Positions 1 through 7,339 of a DNA stretch of 64,000 nt are shown piece after piece. Origin of the DNA: Gammaproteobacteria bacterium. GTDB lineage: Bacteria > Pseudomonadota > Gammaproteobacteria > Pseudomonadales > Azotimanducaceae. Position 1 is the first letter of the stretch. Every line of letters begins with the position of its first letter. The stretch spans positions 62,001 through 126,000 of the forward strand of contig JAJFKA010000012.1 of NCBI GenBank assembly GCA_021773555.1. Direction: 5' to 3'. The translations under genes and the position numbers were made by a program. A model generated the notes under the pieces. That model was not told where the DNA came from, did not search any database, and saw only the letters and a program-made list of their open reading frames with translations.

Positions 1-574
1 AAACCAGACCGGCGACTCGATTCGGCATCTCGTAATCTCGTATTTCGGATTCAAGTACCTGCGGGGATGCAAATACGTTAAGACGATAGTCAAGGTAGGG
101 AGCGGGTAGCTTGATTGTTGTGTTTACTGTGGGGTCGTATATATGCGCGAAAGTTTCTGCTGCGCAGTTCACAGCGTCAACATTTATCCGCGCACTAAGG
201 ATAGGGACCCTTCTGCCCATTGGCAGGCCGGCATCGTTCGGCCTGCTATCCAGCAGTCCCCGTTGATTAACACCAATCAGGAGTTTGTCACTACTTACCA
301 GGGAGTGCCTGAGTTGCGCCGTGAACTGATAGCGAAGATCCGGTTCAGCTGGTTCCAGATTTAACTGAATCAAGTCTACACAATGAAAAGGAAGATCATC
401 GCTGATTCGATCGAGTGTTCGTTTGATGGTCAGGGATGTCTTGTTCATCGGGAGGTAGTAGACAACGCCAACACAGGAAGGATCACCCTGGCCGCAATTT
501 TTCGTCCGTACAGATCCGATGTTGTTGCAGCCTGCCACTATCACAAAGGCGGTGGCACATATCACAAAGCGCAT
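1..574 (-). CDS. Putative lipoprotein, 3' end outside window
   Basis: This reading frame starts at an ATG at 574-572 and stays open for 191 codons until it leaves the window on the left, so the C-terminus is missing. The first residues (MRFVICATAFVIVAGCNN) form a short charged start, a hydrophobic stretch and a VAGC lipobox with Cys16 as the expected lipidation site, so an outer-membrane or periplasmic lipoprotein is predicted. The mature part has several further Cys residues and a mixed polar, beta-rich look. I recognise no family. A GGA stands 7 bases before the start codon. The short plus-strand frames over this region are shadows. Confidence 0.7.
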   Translation of the reverse strand, partial: MRFVICATAFVIVAGCNNIGSVRTKNCGQGDPSCVGVVYYLPMNKTSLTIKRTLDRISDDLPFHCVDLIQLNLEPAEPDLRYQFTAQLRHSLVSSDKLLIGVNQRGLLDSRPNDAGLPMGRRVPILSARINVDAVNCAAETFAHIYDPTVNTTIKLPAPYLDYRLNVFASPQVLESEIRDYEMPNRVAGLV

Positions 575-716
575 AGAGCATTCCAGCCGAGGGGTGGCGA
601 AACTTTAAGAGTTTTACAACGCCCGGTCAATCAACGGTCCCCGCTCAACAATCCCGCAGCAAAATTACAGCGGTTCACAACGCGCAAATGACAGGTCGGA
701 CAGGCATTACCATCCG

Positions 717-1496
717 TCATGATCCAGCGCTTTCAATTTTAGCCTGCAATCGACGCATGCCGGTTAACCAGCGTTCCAGATCATAAGTCTTTCGCTCCAT
801 CCAGGTTTGTGCAATCTCATCGGTCAGAATCAGAAATTGTTCTGCGCGCACCGCTTCGATAACCTGCTCCGCGACCTCCTCCGGCTCCTTGATCGGTCCG
901 GCAGCGGAGCTGGACCAGGCAGAGTTCGGATCCCCTAACATAGGAGTCCGGACGCCAAGCGGTGCCAGCAATGAGAAGCGGATGCCTTTGTCGTGATAGG
1001 TTACGGACATCCATTCCGCGATACCCACCACTGCGTGTTTGGTTGTCGCATAAGTCAGGTTACCGTGGGTCGTGAGTATGCCGGCCATCGATGCCGTGTG
1101 CACAAAGTAGCCTGAACCTCGTTCCAGCATGCCTGGTAAGACTGCCCGTATCGCATAGATATGCGACATAGTATTTACCTGCCATTGACTCTCCCACACC
1201 GAAATCGGTGTCGTTAACGGATCACCACCTGTCAGTACCCCGGCGTTGGCAAAAAACAGGTCGATCGCACCTACATCCGCGTTTACCTGGGCGACCATGT
1301 CATTCACCGATGCCTCATTGCCCACATCGCAGGTCAGCGCTATTACGCCGCAATGCGATGCGACATCCCGGACACCCGCCTCGTTGATATCAACGGCCAC
1401 GACGGTTGCACCGCGTGCTGTAAATGCCTTAACACTGGCGGCGCCAATGCCGCTGGCGGCACCTGTAATCACGCAAATTTTGCCTTTGATGTCCAC
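717..1496 (-). CDS. SDR family NAD(P)-dependent oxidoreductase
   Basis: Short-chain dehydrogenase of classical length (about 259 residues). The N-terminus carries the Rossmann motif TGAASGIG, followed by an acidic residue after strand 2 (VVAVDIN) that points to NAD(H). The NAG motif is present (FFANAGV), and the catalytic Ser and YxxxK appear as HTASMAG and YATTKHA. I prefer the GTG start at 1496, because AGGAG lies 7 bases upstream of it; a TTG at 1514 would add six residues. Substrate is not predictable from sequence. It stands alone, divergent from msrA. Confidence 0.85.
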   Translation of the reverse strand: MDIKGKICVITGAASGIGAASVKAFTARGATVVAVDINEAGVRDVASHCGVIALTCDVGNEASVNDMVAQVNADVGAIDLFFANAGVLTGGDPLTTPISVWESQWQVNTMSHIYAIRAVLPGMLERGSGYFVHTASMAGILTTHGNLTYATTKHAVVGIAEWMSVTYHDKGIRFSLLAPLGVRTPMLGDPNSAWSSSAAGPIKEPEEVAEQVIEAVRAEQFLILTDEIAQTWMERKTYDLERWLTGMRRLQAKIESAGS

Positions 1497-1627
1497 CGCT
1501 ATGCTCCTGTTCAATCACGATTTGAATACCTGCAAGTGCCAGTATCATCACACGATCAAGGTCGCTGTAACAAACCCAGGTTCAGTTTGTCTAATCTTTT
1601 GTCAATCATCCAAAAAGCTTTGTAATC

Positions 1628-2203
1628 ATGAATCAATTGAAATTTGTCATCGCGGTGTTGCTATCTCTCCCACTGAACAACGTCACCGCCGACAAAGCTG
1701 TTTTTGCGGGCGGTTGTTTCTGGTGTGTTGAAGCTGCATATCAGGATGTTCCGGGTGTCACCGATGCGGTTTCCGGGTTCACCGGTGGTGAACTCCAGAA
1801 TCCCACTTATAACGGTAACCATCGTGGGCATTTCGAGGCGGTTGAGGTAAGTTTTGATCCTGCCATTATCAGCTATCAACAACTGTTGGACATTTTTTGG
1901 GTGAACATTGATCCCTTCGACAACCGGGGACAGTTTTGTGACAAGGGTCCGAGCTATCGAAGCGCTGTCTTCGCCTCGGACGAGCAGAAATTCGAAGCAC
2001 TGGCTTCAAGGCAACAAGTCAGTGACCAGTTCCCCGAAAAAACTATTTACACGGAAGTCCACCCGGTGTCTCGCTTCTGGCCGGTTGAGAACTACCATCA
2101 GGACTACTACAAGAAGAATCCGATTCGCTACAAGTTGTATCGCACCGGTTGCCGGCGCGATTCGCGTTTAAGGGCGATCTGGGGTTCCACCGCAGCCCAC
2201 TAG
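1628..2203 (+). CDS. msrA: Peptide-methionine (S)-S-oxide reductase, exported
   Basis: MsrA reduces methionine-S-sulfoxide in proteins or as free amino acid. The active-site motif GCFWC gives catalytic Cys30 with a second Cys33, and a C-terminal resolving Cys175 lies in YRTGCRRD. Other family motifs visible are GHFEAVEV and ENYHQDYY. The first 21 residues (hydrophobic, ending in VTA before DKAVFAGG) look like a Sec signal peptide, so this copy should work in the periplasm on oxidised envelope proteins. No msrB lies nearby. The gene converges on phoH with a 28-bp gap. Confidence 0.93.
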   Translation: MNQLKFVIAVLLSLPLNNVTADKAVFAGGCFWCVEAAYQDVPGVTDAVSGFTGGELQNPTYNGNHRGHFEAVEVSFDPAIISYQQLLDIFWVNIDPFDNRGQFCDKGPSYRSAVFASDEQKFEALASRQQVSDQFPEKTIYTEVHPVSRFWPVENYHQDYYKKNPIRYKLYRTGCRRDSRLRAIWGSTAAH

Positions 2204-2231
2204 CCTCAGCGGCAATGCCAGTGGTCAGGCA

Positions 2232-3047
2232 CTAACCGACCGGCTGCTCATACCTGTCAATCAACGCCCGAACCAGTCCACTGCGCACAATGTCCTCTCG
2301 TTCGAATTGATGCACAAATACACCTTGCAGGTTGCGCACGCGATTAACCGCGTCCGATAAACCATTCGGACCCCTGATATCACTCTGGTTAATATCTCCG
2401 TTCACCACAACCTTAGCGCCTTCACCGATCCGAGTAAGGAACATCTTCATTTGTTGTACTGATGTGTTTTGCGCTTCATCGAGGATGACGAAGGAATCTC
2501 CAGCAAACGTTTTACCACGCATGAACGCCAACGGTGCTGCGACAATTCGACCATGGCGCAAGTGATAATCAACCGCGCCTGACCCAAGCCGCTCATTGAG
2601 GATATCCCTGAATGTATCAATATAGACTGCGAATTTTTCATCCACAGCACCAGGAAGAAATCCAAGCTGCTCTCCGGCTTCAACGGCCGGCCGGGTAAGA
2701 ACGATACGTTCAACGTGACCTGACTCCAACGCTTCGGCCGCCATTCCAGCGGCACAATAGCTTTTCCCGGTACCCGCAGGACCGATACCAAAAGTCAGGC
2801 AGTGATTTTTGATGGCGGAAATGTATTGTTTTTGTGCGAAGTTTTTTGCTTCCAGCGGCGCCTTGCTCTTTCTGGGCGAATAAGCTGTATCCAGGCTAGC
2901 TCTGGTGGAATGCAGCGTATAGATATCCGCGGATTCCAGAGGATGTATATTTTCGGTATTGTTGTTGTGCTTGCGCCTCCCTGCTGATCTCTTTTTGTGA
3001 TTAGTTGAACTATTCAGTGAACATTGTGCTCGTGACTTTTTCGCCAT
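2232..3047 (-). CDS. phoH: PhoH family P-loop ATPase
   Basis: PhoH-like protein of 271 residues. A basic, Asn/Lys-rich N-terminus of about 60 residues precedes the ATPase core, which has Walker A GPAGTGKS at 89-96 and Walker B VILDEAQ at 187-193. The family is linked to phosphate starvation and RNA metabolism, but its exact activity is not settled. This is the short E. coli PhoH/phage type, not the YbeZ type with an ybeY neighbour. The start ATG has no ribosome binding site of its own and lies inside a 25-codon ORF that has an ideal one, which suggests translational coupling. Confidence 0.85.
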   Translation of the reverse strand: MAKKSRAQCSLNSSTNHKKRSAGRRKHNNNTENIHPLESADIYTLHSTRASLDTAYSPRKSKAPLEAKNFAQKQYISAIKNHCLTFGIGPAGTGKSYCAAGMAAEALESGHVERIVLTRPAVEAGEQLGFLPGAVDEKFAVYIDTFRDILNERLGSGAVDYHLRHGRIVAAPLAFMRGKTFAGDSFVILDEAQNTSVQQMKMFLTRIGEGAKVVVNGDINQSDIRGPNGLSDAVNRVRNLQGVFVHQFEREDIVRSGLVRALIDRYEQPVG

Positions 3048-3091
3048 AAATAACCCGTTTGCTGCGTATGAATGATTTGATCGGCCGTCAT
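3014..3091 (-). CDS. Small ORF overlapping the phoH start (possible leader peptide)
   Basis: A 25-codon frame (MTADQIIHTQQTGYLWRKS...) begins at the ATG at 3091-3089. It is preceded by AAAGGAGG with 8 bases between AGGAGG and the ATG, the best Shine-Dalgarno match seen in this part of the window. It ends at 3014, 34 bases inside phoH and in another frame. phoH itself lacks a ribosome binding site, so this ORF may feed ribosomes to phoH by reinitiation or act as a control peptide. Expression is an inference, and no homolog is recognised. Confidence 0.45.
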   Translation of the reverse strand: MTADQIIHTQQTGYLWRKSHEHNVH

Positions 3092-3351
3092 ACCTTTAAC
3101 CTCCTTTATGTTCGTGTATTTGTTCGTATGTTTAAGTACCAAATTTATGCACTCTGTCCTGGCGTGTACAACTTTAAGACAGTTCGAACTGCATACAATT
3201 CGATGACTACAGGAACCGATGTTAATCAAAATTGACAACTGTTCAATCATTATAAGGGTCAGATCTTGAAATATGACAGACGGTGGAATTAGGGCTGTAA
3301 CCTTCGAGACGCTATTGCTAAAGTATGAGGTTGGCAATCCCTGGAACGACC
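3048..3351. other. Intergenic region upstream of phoH and the P-loop gene
   Basis: About 300 AT-rich bases between divergent genes. Apart from the small ORF and its ribosome binding site at 3100-3107, I see a short imperfect direct repeat (TTCGTGTA / TTCGTATG near 3111-3130) and no clear consensus promoter. The longer minus-strand frame through this stretch is probably not coding beyond the small ORF. Confidence 0.4.
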
Positions 3352-3906
3352 ATGCACTTGATTTTTCTCCACGGTGTCCCCGGTGTCGGTAAGCGCACAA
3401 TCGCTACTGAGCTGGCAAACGAGCTGGACTTCCCGTTTCTGAATTTTCAACACGTTGCAGAATTACTTGGACCGGTATTTGGATATTCCTCACCAAGCTT
3501 CAATGCACTTCGCGATCAGATAACCTCCCAACTTATGAACGAAGCAATGTCTCTGCCGGAAGACGGCGTAATCTGCTCGTTTACTTATGAGCCAACCGTA
3601 CCACTGGAAAACTATCGAGACTTCATTGACAGCGCAAAAGCATCCGGGGGCATTGGATTGTTCGTCGGCCTGACTTGTGACGAGACCGAACTAAGACAGC
3701 GAGCAGATGCACCGGAACGAAAAGGCGCGGGTAAAATTGACGAATTTCAACTGCTGGAAGAATCCATGGCAAGGGAAGTCTTCGAGGTTCCCGAACTGCC
3801 TGGGCCATCGATTACCATCAACACCAGCGGAGAATCTGCGGAACAATCCGTCCAGAACATCCTTGCTGTCCTGCCAGATGATATGAAGCACGGCATATCG
3901 TTTTAG
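3352..3906 (+). CDS. Small P-loop NTPase/kinase-like protein
   Basis: Protein of about 184 residues if started at the internal Met MHLIFLHG; an upstream ATG at 3325 would add nine residues that do not resemble a family start. Walker A is GVPGVGKRT at residues 8-16, directly after the first beta strand, as in shikimate-kinase or nucleoside-kinase-like AAA_18/AAA_33 proteins. A mid-region with RADAPERKG could be a lid. I cannot assign a substrate. It stands alone and converges on the VOC gene. Confidence 0.7.
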   Translation: MHLIFLHGVPGVGKRTIATELANELDFPFLNFQHVAELLGPVFGYSSPSFNALRDQITSQLMNEAMSLPEDGVICSFTYEPTVPLENYRDFIDSAKASGGIGLFVGLTCDETELRQRADAPERKGAGKIDEFQLLEESMAREVFEVPELPGPSITINTSGESAEQSVQNILAVLPDDMKHGISF

Positions 3907-3950
3907 GAAGCTTTAGAACAGTGAATTTTTCGTGTACCTCGAACAGGTGC

Positions 3951-4343
3951 TCACTGGGATACCGGGGGTCTTCGGCTCGCCAGTGCCAGGGTATTACCTG
4001 CCGGATCTTTGAAAAACGCCATGACTTCCTCATCGCCTGACGTTCCAAACACACCCTCCCTGTCAAGGAAGATCCGCTCCGGCAGGTGATCAAACGAAAC
4101 CCCTCGACGCTGCAGTTCAGCGACGGCCGCGTCGATATCTTCCACCAGGAAATATACTATTCCAGTCATGGCACCTTTTTCCAGCAGCAAGCGAACACCG
4201 TTAAAATCGAAAAACACCAGTCCTGGAGGATGGAACTCAGCCACCAGTCGGGCACCGAGGGTGTTCAGGTAAAAATCCCTGGATACTTCGAGATCATTCG
4301 CTGAAACAGCGATCTGGTGAATCCTATCCAGCTTCAGGTCCAT
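3951..4343 (-). CDS. VOC/glyoxalase-like domain protein
   Basis: Single vicinal-oxygen-chelate domain of 130 residues with two beta-alpha-beta-beta-beta halves. It opens with the usual IHQIAVS motif (possible metal ligand His9) and closes with FKDPAGNTLAL, where the Glu expected after the GN in many metal-dependent members is Ala, so metal binding may be incomplete. I start at the ATG at 4343, because the longer frame to 4388 would run over the promoter and operator pair described separately. It is divergent from a MarR gene, a common arrangement for a regulator and its target. Confidence 0.82.
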   Translation of the reverse strand: MDLKLDRIHQIAVSANDLEVSRDFYLNTLGARLVAEFHPPGLVFFDFNGVRLLLEKGAMTGIVYFLVEDIDAAVAELQRRGVSFDHLPERIFLDREGVFGTSGDEEVMAFFKDPAGNTLALASRRPPVSQ

Positions 4344-4359
4344 GAAATTTCTCTTTTTA

Positions 4360-4404
4360 GTTAGCATGCCTAAGCATATTGTTAGCATACCTAACCAATG
4401 TCAA
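4360..4404 (-). promoter_or_regulatory. Promoter of the VOC gene with two MarR/SlyA-like operators
   Basis: On the minus strand a perfect -35 TTGACA (4404-4399) and a -10 CAATAT (4381-4376) are separated by 17 bases. The spacer is filled by the inverted repeat GTTAGCATACCTAAC (4381-4395), and a second site, GTTAGCATGCCTAAG (4360-4374), lies just downstream of the -10. The two are spaced 21 bp apart, two helical turns, on the same face. The TTAG-N5-CTAA form resembles SlyA/MarR operators. Repression by the adjacent MarR protein is an inference. Confidence 0.65.
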
Positions 4405-4481
4405 TCATATTTGGTACCATGCTGCGATGGATTATATCCTCGGGAACAGATTAACTCCCGGTAACTGGCTCAGGGATACGC

Positions 4482-4907
4482 ATGACAATTGATTACGATA
4501 ATCTGGCCTCTGGCCTGAACTCCACAGCGATCCATTTGCTGCGTCGGTTGCGTCTGCAGGATGCCAGACTCGGGATCGGGCCTGCGCGCCTCTCCGCACT
4601 GTCAGTACTGGTATTCCGAGCGCCCTGCTCTCTGGGTCAGCTCGCCGAAGCAGAGCAAGTGACTTCGGCGACCATGTCCAAAATCGTGTCCGGACTGGTG
4701 CAATCCGGTCTCGTAAAACGCCAACAGTCCGCGGAAGACGCGCGCGCCGTCAGGATCAGTGCAACCAGGAAGGGGCGGACGCTGATGAAAAGGGGGCAAC
4801 GCGCACGAATCCTGGATCTGAGTGCCCGGTTAGAAAATCTGGACCCAACAGAAATCTCCTGTCTGCAAGGTGCGGTTGCCATCCTTCGGTCCATGGAGAC
4901 CACCTAA
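4482..4907 (+). CDS. MarR family transcriptional regulator
   Basis: Winged-helix regulator of 141 residues. The helix-turn-helix reads as LGQLAEAEQVTSATMSKIVSGL, with the wing marked by DARAVRISATRKG, the typical D-x-R-x-x-x-I/V-x-x-T-x-x-G signature. MarR proteins act as dimers, usually as repressors released by small ligands. It is divergent from the VOC gene and followed after 70 bases by the dioxygenase gene, so it probably controls both sides through the operators at 4360-4395. The ligand is unknown. Confidence 0.88.
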   Translation: MTIDYDNLASGLNSTAIHLLRRLRLQDARLGIGPARLSALSVLVFRAPCSLGQLAEAEQVTSATMSKIVSGLVQSGLVKRQQSAEDARAVRISATRKGRTLMKRGQRARILDLSARLENLDPTEISCLQGAVAILRSMETT

Positions 4908-4977
4908 CCCGGTTGCATCAGCATTGTTTCGGGGCCATCATCAATGCTCAACTCGATTGAACGGAGAATCCATTCAC

Positions 4978-6117
4978 ATGAGTGAAGCAGTCGCGGACTA
5001 TGGTTCTGAGCAGGCAGCCATGCAGGCTTACCTCACGGACGGGGAAGCCCGGGCGCAGGAAATACCCAACCGGGGTGCAATTCTCATCGATGCCGACGGT
5101 AATCTGGCGAAGCCGATCCTGGACGCCTACTGGCGGTATGGATTTTATATATTTGAAGGTGTTCTCGATACCGAAGAGCTCGCTGACATCGAACAGGATG
5201 TGGACGAAATGTTAAGCCGGGCACCAGTCGAAAAAGGTGCAGCCCTCGATGCCTCTGGCAGGCCGGCGCTTGGGATTGGACACAAAGCACCCAACATTAT
5301 CTGGGTGAAACCCCTGAGTGACCCCAGCGGCGGAACATCACAGAGCGCCGGTCGCCATCCGGTAAGAATGTTTGAACCGGTTCCTCCCGCCAATGCACCA
5401 CGTCACATCGTCCAGTTAATCCTGGGGTCCTTGCAGTTTTCCGATGCCTGTCTGCGTGTCTACGCCCACCCCAGGTTGCTAAAAGTAGCAGAGCAGATAA
5501 ATGGATCAGATTTTACGCCGTTCAACGAAGCTGTGTGGATTAAGCATGCAGGCCTCGGTGGCTCCGTCGCGTGGCATCAGGACGGCACCACCCAGTGGAC
5601 GCATCCAAATTTCGATCTGGGGACGCACGGGTTCAATTTCATGGCACAACTTCATGGCTGTACCGCGGCCAACGGGCTCTGGGTAGTGCCGGGATCGCAC
5701 GCCGGACCCGCCGACATCGCCGCTATGTGCGCGGCAGCAGGGTCAGACCGGCTTCCGGACGCAGTACCAATGATTTGTGCACCCGGTGATGTCGCGATCT
5801 GCAACAGACAAGCAGTGCACGGTTCCTTCGCCAACACATCCTCCCAGCGACGGGTGACGATCAACTTTGGTTTTCATCGAAGATCGTCTGTCCTCGGTGC
5901 AACCGGCAATGGTATTCACAGTGAGCAAGCGGTTTATGATGAAGCGCGAATAGCCGCAAGATCACGCGTGCTTGGCCTCGCTATCGATGCGCGCAAGCAA
6001 CGCTTTCCAGAAGAAGAGCCGTTTAATTACCAACCCCTGGCAGGTGAGCAACTGCGCTATGATGAGCAGGCGAGGTTGTCTCTTAGAGATTACAATCTGC
6101 TCGATCTGGGAATTTGA
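4978..6117 (+). CDS. Phytanoyl-CoA dioxygenase (PhyH) family protein
   Basis: Fe(II)/2-oxoglutarate oxygenase of 379 residues. The metal triad is visible as WHQD (His200, Asp202) and the distal His281 in AVHGSF, with Arg291/Arg292 placed to bind 2-oxoglutarate. The family hydroxylates acyl-CoA or small organic substrates; the true substrate cannot be told. The ATG at 4978 has GGAG about 11 bases upstream and is preferred to an upstream frame start at 4870 that overlaps marR. It begins a tight same-strand run (25 and 27 base gaps) with an amidohydrolase and aminopeptidase P. Confidence 0.87.
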   Translation: MSEAVADYGSEQAAMQAYLTDGEARAQEIPNRGAILIDADGNLAKPILDAYWRYGFYIFEGVLDTEELADIEQDVDEMLSRAPVEKGAALDASGRPALGIGHKAPNIIWVKPLSDPSGGTSQSAGRHPVRMFEPVPPANAPRHIVQLILGSLQFSDACLRVYAHPRLLKVAEQINGSDFTPFNEAVWIKHAGLGGSVAWHQDGTTQWTHPNFDLGTHGFNFMAQLHGCTAANGLWVVPGSHAGPADIAAMCAAAGSDRLPDAVPMICAPGDVAICNRQAVHGSFANTSSQRRVTINFGFHRRSSVLGATGNGIHSEQAVYDEARIAARSRVLGLAIDARKQRFPEEEPFNYQPLAGEQLRYDEQARLSLRDYNLLDLGI

Positions 6118-6142
6118 TTAAGAATACCCAACAGGACTCTCC

Positions 6143-7312
6143 ATGAACCAGACGTTTGATCCAGCATCAATCTACCATAGCAAATACACCGGGGTTGTCG
6201 ACGCGGATGGGCACATTCTCGAACCACCGGATCTCTGGGAAAACTACCTCGAAGCCCGGTATATGGATCGAGCACTGCGAGTTGAAAAAGATGACAATGG
6301 GCTCGAACGCCTTTCCATCGGAGGCAAACCGTCGCTCATGTCCGCTAACGGTTTCCCTGCGACACTGGGTTTAATGGGCAGCCGCGAACGGGACGACTTT
6401 CTGCCAAGTCCGGAAAAAACCTACCTGTCCAATATGCCCTTTGGCGCCATGAACGCTGCAGAGCGCCTCCAATTACTGGACGCAGAAGGTCTGGACGCCG
6501 CAGTGCTTTATCCAACCATCGGCATTCTGTGGGAAGCAGAACTCGATGATGTCGAACTCTCCCAGGCTTACTGCCGGGCATACAATCGCTGGATTACTGA
6601 TTTCTGTCAGCCTTCCGGTGGGCGGCTGATTCCTATTGCGCATCTGAGCCTGGGCGATCCCCACGCTGCCGCCGCCGAACTTGAGCGGGCAGTGAAGTCA
6701 GGTTGTCGTGGTGCGTTTGTTGTTCCCTTTACTATCAGCGGGAAAGCACACGGCCACCCGGATCACGATCCCGTCTATGAAGTTGCCCAGGCGCACGATG
6801 TGCCCATCGGCCTTCATCCGAGCTTCGAGCCTGCCAGGCTTCGCAGCTTGCGCTTCACCGAGCCGAGGAAACTTCGTTTACTCAGTTCGGTGACCGCGGC
6901 GGATGGCGTCCGGCATGCATTTACAACATTTTTTGACTACGCAACTTTCGATCGATTCCCAAAACTGAAAATCGTTGTTCTGGAGTCCGGCGGAGGTTGG
7001 ATTGGGTACTGGTTTGACCGGCTCGATGCAGTTTTCGAAGACACGATTATTGGAACCGGGGCCAGGATTTCAAAGAAGCCCAGCGACTGGTTCAAATCGA
7101 ATTGCTTTATCTCCTGTGATCCGGATGAACGCACCATTCACGCCATGGTTGACCTGCTGGGCGAGGATCGTTTTTTCTGGGCCAGTGACTACCCGCACGC
7201 GGATCACACGCCAGACTACGTCAGGGAAATCGATGGTCTCGCTGATACACTCAAACCACAGGACCGCGCTGCACTCTTAGGTGCTAATGTCCGCCAAGCC
7301 TACGGTTTTTGA
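6143..7312 (+). CDS. Amidohydrolase family protein (ACMSD-like)
   Basis: TIM-barrel amidohydrolase of 389 residues. The N-terminus has VDADGHILEP, the DxDGHxxEP variant of the metal motif in the amidohydrolase-2 group; later His residues appear in IGLHPSF, and the C-terminal motif FWASDYPHADH supplies the conserved Asp. Members include metal-dependent decarboxylases and hydrolases, so decarboxylation is as likely as hydrolysis. Co-transcription with the PhyH-like gene upstream and aminopeptidase P downstream is likely from the short gaps. Confidence 0.85.
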   Translation: MNQTFDPASIYHSKYTGVVDADGHILEPPDLWENYLEARYMDRALRVEKDDNGLERLSIGGKPSLMSANGFPATLGLMGSRERDDFLPSPEKTYLSNMPFGAMNAAERLQLLDAEGLDAAVLYPTIGILWEAELDDVELSQAYCRAYNRWITDFCQPSGGRLIPIAHLSLGDPHAAAAELERAVKSGCRGAFVVPFTISGKAHGHPDHDPVYEVAQAHDVPIGLHPSFEPARLRSLRFTEPRKLRLLSSVTAADGVRHAFTTFFDYATFDRFPKLKIVVLESGGGWIGYWFDRLDAVFEDTIIGTGARISKKPSDWFKSNCFISCDPDERTIHAMVDLLGEDRFFWASDYPHADHTPDYVREIDGLADTLKPQDRAALLGANVRQAYGF

Positions 7313-7339
7313 AATTCGAATTTTCTGTAAGGATAATCC

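Noticed and set aside
143-691. Two plus-strand frames of 73 and 102 codons
   Set aside because: They lie opposite the partial lipoprotein gene, which has a start, ribosome binding site, lipobox and uninterrupted frame to the edge.
3014-3400. 128-codon version of the frame upstream of phoH
   Set aside because: Only the last 25 codons follow a good ribosome binding site; the upstream part overlaps the P-loop gene start and shows no domain.
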